In this document: positions 45,338-53,804 of the stretch, piece by piece
Layout of the letters: every line of letters begins with the position of its first letter
Position numbering within the stretch: the stretch's first letter is position 1
Origin: Pseudomonas sp. GM49
GTDB taxonomy: Bacteria; Pseudomonadota; Gammaproteobacteria; Pseudomonadales; Pseudomonadaceae
Reading direction: 5' to 3'
Length of the DNA: 64,000 nucleotides
Assembly (NCBI RefSeq): GCF_000282355.1
Contig: NZ_AKJL01000156.1
Location: 17,187-81,186, forward strand
Program-made: the position numbers and the translations under genes
The notes under the pieces: generated by a model
What the model saw: only the letters and a program-made list of their open reading frames with translations
Database searches by the model: none
What the model was told of the DNA's origin: nothing

Positions 45338-46004
45338 CACGGCTCTCCAGCACATAACCCATGCCGCGAATGGTGTGTAGCAGTTTCTCTTCGAACGGCC
45401 CGTCGAGCTTGGCCCGCAGGCGTTTGATCGCGACTTCGACGACGTTGGCGTCGCTGTCGAAATTGATGTCCCAGACCATCTCGGCAATGGCGGTTTTCGA
45501 GAGAATTTCACCCTGGCGGCGCGCCAATACACTGAGCAGCGAGAATTCCTTGGCGGTCAGGTCCAGCCGTGTACCGCCTCGGGTCGCCTTGCGGCTGATC
45601 AAATCTATCCACAGGTCGGCGATGCTCACTTGCACCGGTTCATGGCCACCACTGCGTCGGGTCAGCGCTTGCAGGCGTGCCACCAGTTCAAGGAAGGAAA
45701 ACGGTTTGCCCAGGTAATCATCGGCACCGTCACGCAGGCCTTTGATGCGATCTTCCACACGCTCGCGGGCGGTCAGCATGATCACTGGGGTTTGCTTGCG
45801 CGCACGCAGGGCGCGCAGCACGCCGAAGCCGTCGAGACCCGGCAACATCACGTCGAGGACGATCACCGCGTAGTCGCTCTCCAGCGCCAGGTGCAGGCCT
45901 TCGACCCCGTCCCGCGCCAGATCCACGGTGTAACCCTGTTCCGTCAGGCCGCGGTGCAGATAATCCGCGGTTTTTTCCTCGTCTTCGATAATCAGAACGC
46001 GCAT
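45327..46004 (-). CDS. Response regulator, OmpR/CusR family
   Basis: A 225-residue two-domain regulator: receiver domain with IIEDEE, phospho-acceptor Asp51 (VIVLDVMLPGLDG) and Lys in LGKPFSFLEL; winged helix (LDLTAKEFSLLSVLARRQGE, EVAIKRLRAKLD, HTIRGMGYVLE). It belongs to the family often annotated as heavy-metal response regulators. It begins 9 bases after the RND stop and overlaps the kinase gene by 11 bases. Confidence 0.93.
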   Translation of the reverse strand: MRVLIIEDEEKTADYLHRGLTEQGYTVDLARDGVEGLHLALESDYAVIVLDVMLPGLDGFGVLRALRARKQTPVIMLTARERVEDRIKGLRDGADDYLGKPFSFLELVARLQALTRRSGGHEPVQVSIADLWIDLISRKATRGGTRLDLTAKEFSLLSVLARRQGEILSKTAIAEMVWDINFDSDANVVEVAIKRLRAKLDGPFEEKLLHTIRGMGYVLESRGVQ

Positions 46005-46013
46005 GACCCCGCC

Positions 46014-49000
46014 TCAGTCTGTGGTTGCCAGCGCCGGTACTGGCGAGGGTTTTGGCCGATGGAACAGCCGCTCCAGCCACAAGTATATGACCGGCGTGGT
46101 GAACAGCGTCAGCGCCTGGCTCACCAGCAAGCCGCCGACCACCGCGATCCCCAGGGGCTGGCGCAACTCGGCGCCGGTGCCGTAGCCGAGCATCAGCGGC
46201 AGGGCGCCGAGCAGGGCGGCGAGAGTGGTCATGATGATTGGCCGGAACCGCGTGATACAGGCCTTGAAGATTGCTTCTTCAGGCGACAGTCCGCCATTGC
46301 GCTGCGCTTCGAGGGCGAAGTCGATCATCAGGATGCCGTTTTTCTTGACGATACCGATCAACAGCACCAGCCCGATCAAGGCCATGATCGAAAAGTCCTG
46401 GCCGCAAATCCACAGCATGATCACCGCGCCGAGGCCCGCCGAAGGCAAGGTCGAAATAATCGTCAGCGGGTGCACGAAGCTCTCGTAGAGCACGCCGAGA
46501 ATGATGTACACCGCCACCAGCGCCGCCAGGATCAGCCACGGCTGGCTGGCCAGCGAACTCTGGAACGCCTGGGCTGCGCCCTGGAAATTGCCGCTGATGG
46601 CGCTCGGCATGCCTATGTCGACCTTGGCCTGGTTGAGCATGATCACCGCATCGCCCAACGCCACGCCGGGCGCCAGGTTGAACGACAGGTTGGCGGCCGG
46701 GAACATGCCGTCATGGGCGATGGATAGCGGGCCGATGGTCGGTGCATCGAACTTGGCCAGGGCCGACAGCGGCACCATTGCCCCGCTCAGGGGCGAGCGC
46801 AGGTAAAAATAGTTGAGGCTTTCGGCCTTGCCGCGCTGCTGGGTGTCCAGTTCCAGGATCACGTTGTACTGGTTGATCTGGGTCTGGAATTCATTGATCT
46901 GGCGCTGGCCGAATGCATCGTACAGCGCTTCGTCGACATCGCTCGCGGTCAGGCCGAAACGCGCCGCCGCGCTGCGGTCGATGCTGATGTGGGTGATGCT
47001 GCCGCCCAGTTGCAGGTCGTTGGAAATGTCGCGGAAGGCCGGGTTGGCGCGCAGTTTTTCCGTCAGGCGCTGGGTCCAGGTACTGAGTGTGCCGCCGTCA
47101 TTGCTCTTGAGTACGTATTGATACTGGGCACGACTCGGGCCGGAGCTGAGGTTGATGTCCTGGCCTGCACGCAAATACAGCACGATGCCCGGCACTTTCA
47201 TCAGTTGCGGGCGAATCCGGTCGATGAACTGGCTGGCCGAGACGTCGCGGTCTCCGCGTTTTTTCAGGGTGATCCAGAACCGTCCGTTGGCGATGGTCTG
47301 GTTGCTGCCGGAAACCCCGACCGAGTGCGAGAACGTTTCCACGGCAGGGTCGGCGGCGACGATTTCCGCCATTGCCAGGTGTTTTTTCACCATGTCGCCG
47401 TAGGAAATGTCCGCAGCCGCTTCGGTGGTACCGAGGACGAAACCGGTGTCCTGAATCGGGAAGAAGCCCTTGGGGATAAAGATGTAACCGGCGACGGCCA
47501 GGCCGAGGGACAGGCCGAACACGCCGATCATCAACTTCTGGTGGGCGAGGGCGTGGCGCAGACCTTTTTCATAGAGCGCCAGCAGGCGTTCGCCGAAGCC
47601 CGGTTTGGCGTGGGCGTGATGTACCGGCGCGCGCATGAACAGCGCAGCGAGGGTCGGCGCCAACGTCAGGGACACCACCACTGAAATCATGATGGTCGAG
47701 GTGGCGGTCAGGGCGAATTCCTTGAACAACCGCCCGACCACGCCGCCCATGAACAGCAGCGGAATGAACGCCGCCACCAGCGAGAAACTGATCGACACCA
47801 CGGTGAAGCCGATTTCCCCGGCACCTTTGATTGCTGCCTCGCGCATGCCGTCGCCGGCCTCCAGATGGCGGTGAATGTTCTCCACCACCACGATTGCATC
47901 GTCGACCACGAAGCCCACGGCGACCACAATCGCCACAAGAGTCAGGTTGTTCAGGCTGAAACCCATGATGTACATCAAGGCGAAACTGGCGATCAGCGAC
48001 ACGCCGAGTACCGCCGAGACAATCAGCGTGGCCGACAGTTGGCGCAGGAACAGAGCCATCACCGCCACCACCAGCATGATCGCGATCAGCAGGGTGATTT
48101 CCACTTCATGCAGCGAGGCACGAATGGTCTGGGTGCGGTCGATCAGCGTCTTGACCTGCACCGAGGCGGGCAGCATCGCTTCCAGCTCCGGCAGCGCTGC
48201 CTGAATACGGTCCACGGTCTCGACGATGTTGGCCCCTGGCTGGCGGAAGATCACTAGGTTCACCCCCGGTTTCGAGCCCGCCCAGGCTTGGACGTAGGCA
48301 TCTTCCGAGCCGTTGACGACTTTGGCCACGTCCTTGAGGTGGACCGGTGCACCGTTCTTGTAGGAAACAATCAACTGACTGTAATCCTCGGGGTGGAACA
48401 ACTGATCGTTGGTGGACAGGGTTGAAATGCTCGATTCCCCGTACAGCGCACCTTTGGCCAGGTTGAGGCTGGTTTGCTGGATCGCCAGGCGGATATCGGC
48501 GAGGGTCAGGCCGATGGCCGCGAGTTTGTCTGCCGAGACCTGGACGCGGATCGCCGGACGTTGCTGACCGGTGATGACGACCTGGCCTACACCGTCAATC
48601 TGGCTGATCTGACGCGACAGCAGGGTTTCCGTCAGGTCACTGAGTGCCGGGCCGGGCATCAGCGAGGAGTTGACGCTAAGAATCAGCACTGGGCTGTCAG
48701 CCGGGTTGACCTTGCGCCAGGTCGGCAGGTTTGGCATGTCCTTGGGCAGCTTGCCGGCAGCGGTGTTGATCGCGGCCTGCACTTCCTGGGCGGCGGTGTC
48801 GATGCTCTTGTCGAGGGTGAATTGCAGGGTCAGGTTGGTCGAACCGAGGGCGCTGCTCGACGTCATCTGGGTCACACCGGGGATGGCGCTGAACTGCACC
48901 TCCAGGGGCGTGGCCACCGATGAGGCCATGGTTTCCGGGCTGGCACCGGGCAGTTGCGCCGCCACCTGGATAGTCGGGAATTCCGCCTCGGGCAAAGGCG

Positions 49001-49115
49001 CCACCGGCAGGCGTGGAAAGGCGATGGCGCCCAGCAGTACCAGGGCAAACGTCAACAGGACCGTCGCCACCGGGTGGTCGATGCACCAAGCGGATATTGA
49101 GCCATGGCCTTTCAT
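46014..49115 (-). CDS. RND efflux permease, MdtB/MdtC type
   Basis: A 1033-residue inner-membrane proton-driven exporter with the usual 12 helices and two large periplasmic loops. The proton relay motif GFVVDDAIVVVENIHRHLEAG and the MdtB/C-like stretch AAIKGAGEIGFTVVSISFSL are present. E. coli MdtBC uses two such subunits; here there is only one, so a homotrimer is expected. ATG overlaps the adaptor stop. Substrates (drugs, bile-type compounds or metals) cannot be read from sequence. Confidence 0.93.
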   Translation of the reverse strand: MKGHGSISAWCIDHPVATVLLTFALVLLGAIAFPRLPVAPLPEAEFPTIQVAAQLPGASPETMASSVATPLEVQFSAIPGVTQMTSSSALGSTNLTLQFTLDKSIDTAAQEVQAAINTAAGKLPKDMPNLPTWRKVNPADSPVLILSVNSSLMPGPALSDLTETLLSRQISQIDGVGQVVITGQQRPAIRVQVSADKLAAIGLTLADIRLAIQQTSLNLAKGALYGESSISTLSTNDQLFHPEDYSQLIVSYKNGAPVHLKDVAKVVNGSEDAYVQAWAGSKPGVNLVIFRQPGANIVETVDRIQAALPELEAMLPASVQVKTLIDRTQTIRASLHEVEITLLIAIMLVVAVMALFLRQLSATLIVSAVLGVSLIASFALMYIMGFSLNNLTLVAIVVAVGFVVDDAIVVVENIHRHLEAGDGMREAAIKGAGEIGFTVVSISFSLVAAFIPLLFMGGVVGRLFKEFALTATSTIMISVVVSLTLAPTLAALFMRAPVHHAHAKPGFGERLLALYEKGLRHALAHQKLMIGVFGLSLGLAVAGYIFIPKGFFPIQDTGFVLGTTEAAADISYGDMVKKHLAMAEIVAADPAVETFSHSVGVSGSNQTIANGRFWITLKKRGDRDVSASQFIDRIRPQLMKVPGIVLYLRAGQDINLSSGPSRAQYQYVLKSNDGGTLSTWTQRLTEKLRANPAFRDISNDLQLGGSITHISIDRSAAARFGLTASDVDEALYDAFGQRQINEFQTQINQYNVILELDTQQRGKAESLNYFYLRSPLSGAMVPLSALAKFDAPTIGPLSIAHDGMFPAANLSFNLAPGVALGDAVIMLNQAKVDIGMPSAISGNFQGAAQAFQSSLASQPWLILAALVAVYIILGVLYESFVHPLTIISTLPSAGLGAVIMLWICGQDFSIMALIGLVLLIGIVKKNGILMIDFALEAQRNGGLSPEEAIFKACITRFRPIIMTTLAALLGALPLMLGYGTGAELRQPLGIAVVGGLLVSQALTLFTTPVIYLWLERLFHRPKPSPVPALATTD

Positions 49116-50272
49116 TGCGCGGCCTCCGATTGCACCACTTGCGGCGGCTCGGTCACCACCTGCACCGTTGAACCCGGCTTGAGCCGCGACTGACCATCGC
49201 TGACCAAGACATCACCAGGCTTCACGCCTTTAATGATGTCCTGGCCGCTGCCTTGATAGACCATCTGCACCTGCACGGCTTCGACCTTGTCGCCGTTGAC
49301 CCGGTACACGAAGTGCTGATCGAGGCCGCGTTGCACGACTGTCGGTGGCACCACCAGCGCATCTTTCTCCAGCGCGGTTTGAATCTTTACCGTCACCAGC
49401 AGGCCCGGCCAGAGCTTCTGCCCCGGATTGTCGAACTCGGCCTTGGCGCGGATGGTGCCGGTGTTGGCGTTGATCTGGTTGTCGATCAGGGTCAGGTGGC
49501 CTTCGCCGAGCAGGTTGCCGGTTTCGCCGTCGGTGTCGGCACCGATGTAGGCCTTTACCTGAGCGTGTTGCGGATCGTTGATCAGGCCTTGCAGGGTCGG
49601 CAGCATTTGCTGCGGCAGGGAGAACTCCACGGCGATCGGGTCGATCTGGGTCACGGTGAACAGGCCCTGGGTGTCGGTCATGCGCAGGAAATTGCCTTCG
49701 TCCACGGTGCGAATGCCGACGCGACCGGTCACAGGGGAACGAATCTGTGTGTAGGAAAGTTGTACCTGAGCTGCGTCGATTGAAGCCTGATTGCCTTGGG
49801 CGGTGGCCTTGAGTTGGTTGACCAGCGCTTGTTGTTGATCGTAGGTCTGCTTGGACACGCCGTCGTCGACGCTGAGCAGTTTGTAGCGCTTGAGGTTGAC
49901 CAGCGCCACTTGCAGTTGCGCCTGGCTTTCGCCCAGTTGTGCCCGGGCCTGGTCGAGGCTGGCGCGGATCGAGCGGTCGTCGATGGTGGCCAGCAGGTCG
50001 TCTTTTTTCACCAGTTGGCCTTCCTTGACCATGATTTTGGTGAGGATGCCGTCGATTTGCGGGCGAACCACGACGCTGTGCAGGGACAACACCGAACCGA
50101 TGCCGCTGACATAGCGGGGCACGTCTTTTTCGGCGACGGCGACCACGCGCACGGGGATGGCGGTGGGGCTGGCGAGTTTGGCCTTGGCCGGTTTGGCTGC
50201 ATACCACAGGCCCAGCGCTGCCAGGACGATCAGAAGGGCGACGAGCAGGGCGGGTTTGGTCTGGATTCGCAT
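49112..50272 (-). CDS. RND periplasmic adaptor (membrane fusion protein), MdtA type
   Basis: A 386-residue adaptor with an N-terminal helix (LLVALLIVLAALGLWYAA) and no lipobox, so it is anchored by the helix. It has a lipoyl half-motif (VVRPQIDGILTKIMVKEGQL), a coiled coil (about 100-170) and a beta-barrel domain with IRSPVTGRVGIRTVDEGN. First gene of the four-gene operon adaptor-permease-regulator-kinase. No outer-membrane channel gene is in the operon; a shared one is needed. Confidence 0.93.
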   Translation of the reverse strand: MRIQTKPALLVALLIVLAALGLWYAAKPAKAKLASPTAIPVRVVAVAEKDVPRYVSGIGSVLSLHSVVVRPQIDGILTKIMVKEGQLVKKDDLLATIDDRSIRASLDQARAQLGESQAQLQVALVNLKRYKLLSVDDGVSKQTYDQQQALVNQLKATAQGNQASIDAAQVQLSYTQIRSPVTGRVGIRTVDEGNFLRMTDTQGLFTVTQIDPIAVEFSLPQQMLPTLQGLINDPQHAQVKAYIGADTDGETGNLLGEGHLTLIDNQINANTGTIRAKAEFDNPGQKLWPGLLVTVKIQTALEKDALVVPPTVVQRGLDQHFVYRVNGDKVEAVQVQMVYQGSGQDIIKGVKPGDVLVSDGQSRLKPGSTVQVVTEPPQVVQSEAAQ

Positions 50273-50454
50273 GCGAGTGGGGCGCCGGGGCTGGGTTTTT
50301 GGTCGAAGGGTAGTTTCCTTTATAAACCTGTTTGGCGGTCAGGAGGGTGACGGCTAACTGACGGCACTGTCAGTTTGGTTTGGTCTTGGCGGCCTCTGGG
50401 CCGACCATGTACTTGGTTGTCCGTGTACATATTCGTTTCTTCGGAAACGGCCAC

Positions 50455-50765
50455 CTATGGTTTCGCCCTTACGGCGACTCACTTTTTTTACAAGCGCCTA
50501 AAAAAAGTAAGCAAAAAAACGCTCGCCCCTGACGTACGGCCCCTCGCTTAGGCTCGGGGTTCCTTCGCTCCGGCATTCATCCGGGGGCATTGCCCTCCGG
50601 TCGGCTTCGCGCGACCTGCATGCAATGTGTTCGACTGCGTCGAACGGCGCTGCGCGCCAATCCCCGGATGAACGCCTCCGCTCAGCCTCCCGAGGGGGCG
50701 GGCAGATCAAAAAGCAGCCGAGGCGGCCTACCGGCCGGCCTGATTTTCTTGACCGTGCATAATTC
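50455..50765. repeat. Palindrome-rich dispersed repeat of about 300 bp
   Basis: Contains nested inverted repeats: ACTTTTTTTA / TAAAAAAAGT (50481-50490 with 50499-50508), TTCATCCGGGG / CCCCGGATGAA (50576-50586 with 50662-50672) and GTTCGAC / GTCGAAC (50629-50635 with 50639-50645). Similar sequence recurs in many Pseudomonas genomes, as far as I recall, where it gives rise to spurious short ORFs. I see no gene in it. Confidence 0.65.
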
Positions 50766-50769
50766 AAAA

Positions 50770-50930
50770 TGTGGGAGCGGGCTTGCCCGCGAAGGCGGCC
50801 TGACAGCCGACCAATCTCTTGTAGATGTACTCGATTCCTGTGGGAGCGGGCTTGCTCGCGAAAGCGGTGTATCTGCTCACAGTGATGTTGAAGGTGAGAA
50901 CGCTATCGCGAGCAAGCTCGCTCCCACAAA
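50770..50930. repeat. Cluster of three REP elements
   Basis: GTGGGAGCGGGCTTGCCCGC (50770), TGTGGGAGCGGGCTTGCTCG (50839) and the inverted GCGAGCAAGCTCGCTCCCAC (50907). With the repeat before it, it fills the 680-base gap between the adaptor and LysR genes; the first 180 bases (50273-50454) hold the promoter region of the RND operon but no box I trust. Confidence 0.88.
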
Positions 50931-50956
50931 GGATCAATCTGTGAGCCGAGAGATTT

Positions 50957-51925
50957 TCAGTTCGCCACCCGAACCCCGCCCAGGCTCCCGCTCAATTCAT
51001 ACGCCGCCAACTCCGCCTGATGCGCCGCCAGCAGTTCCGGCAACGATCCGCGCAAATACTCGACCCAGGTCTTGATCTTCGCGTCCAGGTACTGGCGCGA
51101 AGGGTAGATCGCATACAGATTCAATTCCTGCGAGCGGTATTTGGGCATCACCCTCACCAAGGTGCCATTGCGCAGGCCTTCTATCGCGGCGTACAGCGGC
51201 AGGACGCCAACGCCCATGCCACTGATGATCGCGGATTTCATCGCGTCGGCGGAGTTCACCAGAAACGGCGAGCTGTTGATGGTGACCATTTCCTGGCCAT
51301 CAGGGCCGTCGAACGCCCATTTCTCCAGCGGAATCACCGGGCTGACCAGGCGCAGGCAGGCGTGGTTGAGCAGGTCGCTGGGTTTTTGTGCGCAGCCGTT
51401 GGCTTTGACGTAGGCCGGCGAGGCGCAAACGATGCTGTAGGTGATGCCCAGGCGCTGGGAGACGAAGCCCGAGTCCGGCAGTTCGCGGGCGAGGACGATG
51501 GACACGTCGTAGCCTTCGTCGAGCAGGTCCGGCACGCGGTTGGCCATGGTCAGGTCGAAGGTCACGTCCGGGTGCGTCTTGCGGTAGCGGGCGATGGCGT
51601 CGATCACGAAGTGCTGGCCGATGCCGGTCATGGTGTGCACTTTCAGTTGCCCGGCCGGGCGTGCGTGGGCGTCGCTGGCCTCGGCTTCGGCTTCTTCGAC
51701 GTAGGCCAGGATCTGTTCGCAGCGCAACAGGTAGCGCTTGCCGGCTTCGGTCAGGGCGATGCGACGGGTCGTTCGGTTGAGCAGGCGGGTTTGCAGGTGG
51801 GCTTCCAGGTTGGAGACCGCGCGCGAGACGTTAGCCGTGGTGGTGTCCAGTTGTACGGCGGCGGCGGTGAAGCTGCCGGCTTCGGCCACGTAACTGAAGG
51901 CGCGCATGTTTTGCAAAGTGTCCAT
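50957..51925 (-). CDS. LysR-family transcriptional regulator
   Basis: A 322-residue regulator with the N-terminal winged helix (MRAFSYVAEAGSFTAAAVQL, then SNLEAHLQTRLLNRTTR) and a C-terminal effector domain (about 90-300). It is divergent from the outer-membrane lipoprotein gene at 52167, the usual arrangement for control of that operon. E. coli aaeXAB is also governed by a divergent LysR regulator (AaeR), but this protein looks like the general CrgA/DsdC-type group. Confidence 0.92.
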   Translation of the reverse strand: MDTLQNMRAFSYVAEAGSFTAAAVQLDTTTANVSRAVSNLEAHLQTRLLNRTTRRIALTEAGKRYLLRCEQILAYVEEAEAEASDAHARPAGQLKVHTMTGIGQHFVIDAIARYRKTHPDVTFDLTMANRVPDLLDEGYDVSIVLARELPDSGFVSQRLGITYSIVCASPAYVKANGCAQKPSDLLNHACLRLVSPVIPLEKWAFDGPDGQEMVTINSSPFLVNSADAMKSAIISGMGVGVLPLYAAIEGLRNGTLVRVMPKYRSQELNLYAIYPSRQYLDAKIKTWVEYLRGSLPELLAAHQAELAAYELSGSLGGVRVAN

Positions 51926-52166
51926 GGGGTGCTCTCGGGTGCGATGGCAAATTGTGACACGAAGTTTCGGGGGCGGTGACCCCTACCTACGGATTATCTC
52001 GTTAACGGTAACAAAGATTCACAGGAATCCCGGCTTATCGCCCTTCAGACCGCCCCATAGAATTGCGCAACTTGGGCAACCGGGGCTCGACCCACCGCTC
52101 CCACAAAAGCGGATCTCCGGTTTCCAGAAAATCTCATGCCTCCCCCTATTTCAGGAAATCGCAGCA
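51926..52166. promoter_or_regulatory. Divergent regulatory region between LysR gene and efflux operon
   Basis: A 241-base gap. It contains GTTAACGGTAAC (52011-52022), whose GTTA and TAAC ends are complementary, and may be a LysR half-site pair. No clear sigma-70 promoter was found by eye. Confidence 0.3.
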
Positions 52167-53666
52167 GTGCCGCGTCGCATCAGCAGAGCGCTTCAGCCGC
52201 TCAGTGTTTTGGCTTTAACCCTGGCAATCAGCGGCTGCATCGGAACCGGAGGTATTGCCCCGCAGGACAAGGCGCTGGAGGCCAATTCACTGGCCACCGA
52301 CGAAGCGATCCAGAGCGCCGCGCATGATGCGCACTGGCCCACCGCGCAGTGGTGGCAAGCCTATGGCGACCCGCAACTGAATCGCTGGATCGACCTCGCC
52401 CTGCAAGGCAGCCCGACCCTGGCCATGGCCGCCGCCCGGGTGCGTCAGGCCAGGTCCATGGCCGGCGTGGCCGAATCAGCCGAGTCGCTGCAGATCAATG
52501 GCGATGCCACCCTCAAGCGCCACAACTGGCCCACCGACCAGTTCTACGGGCCGGGTGAGCTGGCCAACTCCACGACCTGGGACAACAACGCCGCACTGGG
52601 TTTCAGTTATGCCCTCGACCTCTGGGGCCGCGAAAGCAATGCCACCGAGCGTGCGGTGGACATGGCACACATGACGGTCGCCGAAGCGCGTCAGGCCCAG
52701 CTCGAATTGCAGGACAACATCGTGCGTGTCTACATCGAGTTGTCGTTGCATTACGCCCAGCGGGATATCGTCGAAGCGACCTTGAAGCAGCAACAGCAGA
52801 TTCTCGAGCTGGCGCAGAAGCGCCTGAACGGTGGCATCGGCACCCATTTCGAAGTCAGCCAGGCCGAGACGCCGCTGCCGGAAACCCATCGCCAGATCGA
52901 TGCCCTCGACGAAGAAATCGCCTTGAGCCGCAATCAGCTCGCGGCCCTCGCCGGTAAGGGCCCGGGGGAAGGTGCACAGTTGCAGCGGCCAACGCTGTCG
53001 CTGGGCGCGCCACTGAAACTGCCGTCTTCGCTGCCGGCGCAATTGCTCGGCCAACGCCCGGACGTGGTCGCCAGTCGCTGGCAAGTGGCGGCGCAGGCGC
53101 GGGGTATTGATGTTGCCCATGCCGGGTTTTATCCCAACGTCGATCTGGTCGGCAGCCTCGGCTACATGGCCACCGGCGGCGGGGCCCTGGAGTTCCTGAC
53201 CGGCAAGAAACTCAACTACAGCGTAGGTCCGGCAATTTCGTTGCCGATCTTCGATGGCGGACGTTTGCGCTCGGAACTGGGTGAAGCCTCGGCCGGCTAT
53301 GACATCGCCGTAGCCAGGTACAACCAGACCCTGGTCAACGCCCTGAAAAACATCTCCGACCAGTTGATCCGCCGCGAGTCCATGGACAAGCAACAGGCGT
53401 TCGCCGCCGAGTCGGTGGCCACCGCGCAGAAGACCTACGACATCGCGATGATCGCCTACCAGCGTGGCCTGACTGACTACCTCAACGTGCTCAACGCCCA
53501 GACCCTGCTGTTCAAGCAGCAGCAAGTGCAGCAGCAGGTTCAGGCGGCGCGTTTGAGCGCCCATGCCGAACTGGTGACGGCGTTGGGCGGTGGCCTCGGT
53601 GCCGGCAACGACGTGCCGAACGCTGAACAGACCCAGGCGCCTAAAACCCCGAGCCTTTTGCGTTGA
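52167..53666 (+). CDS. Outer-membrane efflux lipoprotein, OprM/NodT family
   Basis: A 499-residue channel lipoprotein. The signal peptide ends in lipobox ISGC (Cys24). Two repeats of the outer-membrane efflux fold follow (QWWQAYGDPQLNRWIDLALQ, LLGQRPDVVASRWQVAAQAR, QRGLTDYLNVLNAQTLLF). Start is GTG 52167, which gives a normal signal peptide and follows AGGAAA; longer frames upstream lack one. It is the first gene of the aae-like operon and may also serve the RND pump next door. Confidence 0.9.
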   Translation: MPRRISRALQPLSVLALTLAISGCIGTGGIAPQDKALEANSLATDEAIQSAAHDAHWPTAQWWQAYGDPQLNRWIDLALQGSPTLAMAAARVRQARSMAGVAESAESLQINGDATLKRHNWPTDQFYGPGELANSTTWDNNAALGFSYALDLWGRESNATERAVDMAHMTVAEARQAQLELQDNIVRVYIELSLHYAQRDIVEATLKQQQQILELAQKRLNGGIGTHFEVSQAETPLPETHRQIDALDEEIALSRNQLAALAGKGPGEGAQLQRPTLSLGAPLKLPSSLPAQLLGQRPDVVASRWQVAAQARGIDVAHAGFYPNVDLVGSLGYMATGGGALEFLTGKKLNYSVGPAISLPIFDGGRLRSELGEASAGYDIAVARYNQTLVNALKNISDQLIRRESMDKQQAFAAESVATAQKTYDIAMIAYQRGLTDYLNVLNAQTLLFKQQQVQQQVQAARLSAHAELVTALGGGLGAGNDVPNAEQTQAPKTPSLLR

Positions 53667-53674
53667 ACACAACA

Positions 53675-53768
53675 CCTGTGGGAGCGAGCTTGCTCGCGAT
53701 GAGGGCGTGTCAGTCAGCAATCATGTCGCCTGACACACCGCTATCGCGAGCAAGCTCGCTCCCACAGG
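53675..53768. repeat. REPIN inside the efflux operon
   Basis: CTGTGGGAGCGAGCTTGCTC (from 53676) and the inverted GCGAGCAAGCTCGCTCCCAC (from 53746). The spacer carries GTGTCAG..CTGACAC, also inverted, so the whole unit forms one long hairpin. It separates the channel gene from the FUSC gene and may uncouple their expression. Confidence 0.9.
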
Positions 53769-53804
53769 TTCCGGTTTTCACTGGAATTTACTGAGCAGGA
53801 TTTG

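Noticed and set aside
45338..45532. Upstream extension of the histidine kinase frame
   Set aside because: The extension overlaps the regulator gene's C-terminal domain in another frame and lacks kinase features; GTG 45337 gives a normal N-terminal helix.
50498..50767. Open frame of 89 codons in the palindromic repeat
   Set aside because: Low complexity, no ribosome site, and it lies in a structured repeat. Such frames are a common artefact in Pseudomonas annotations.
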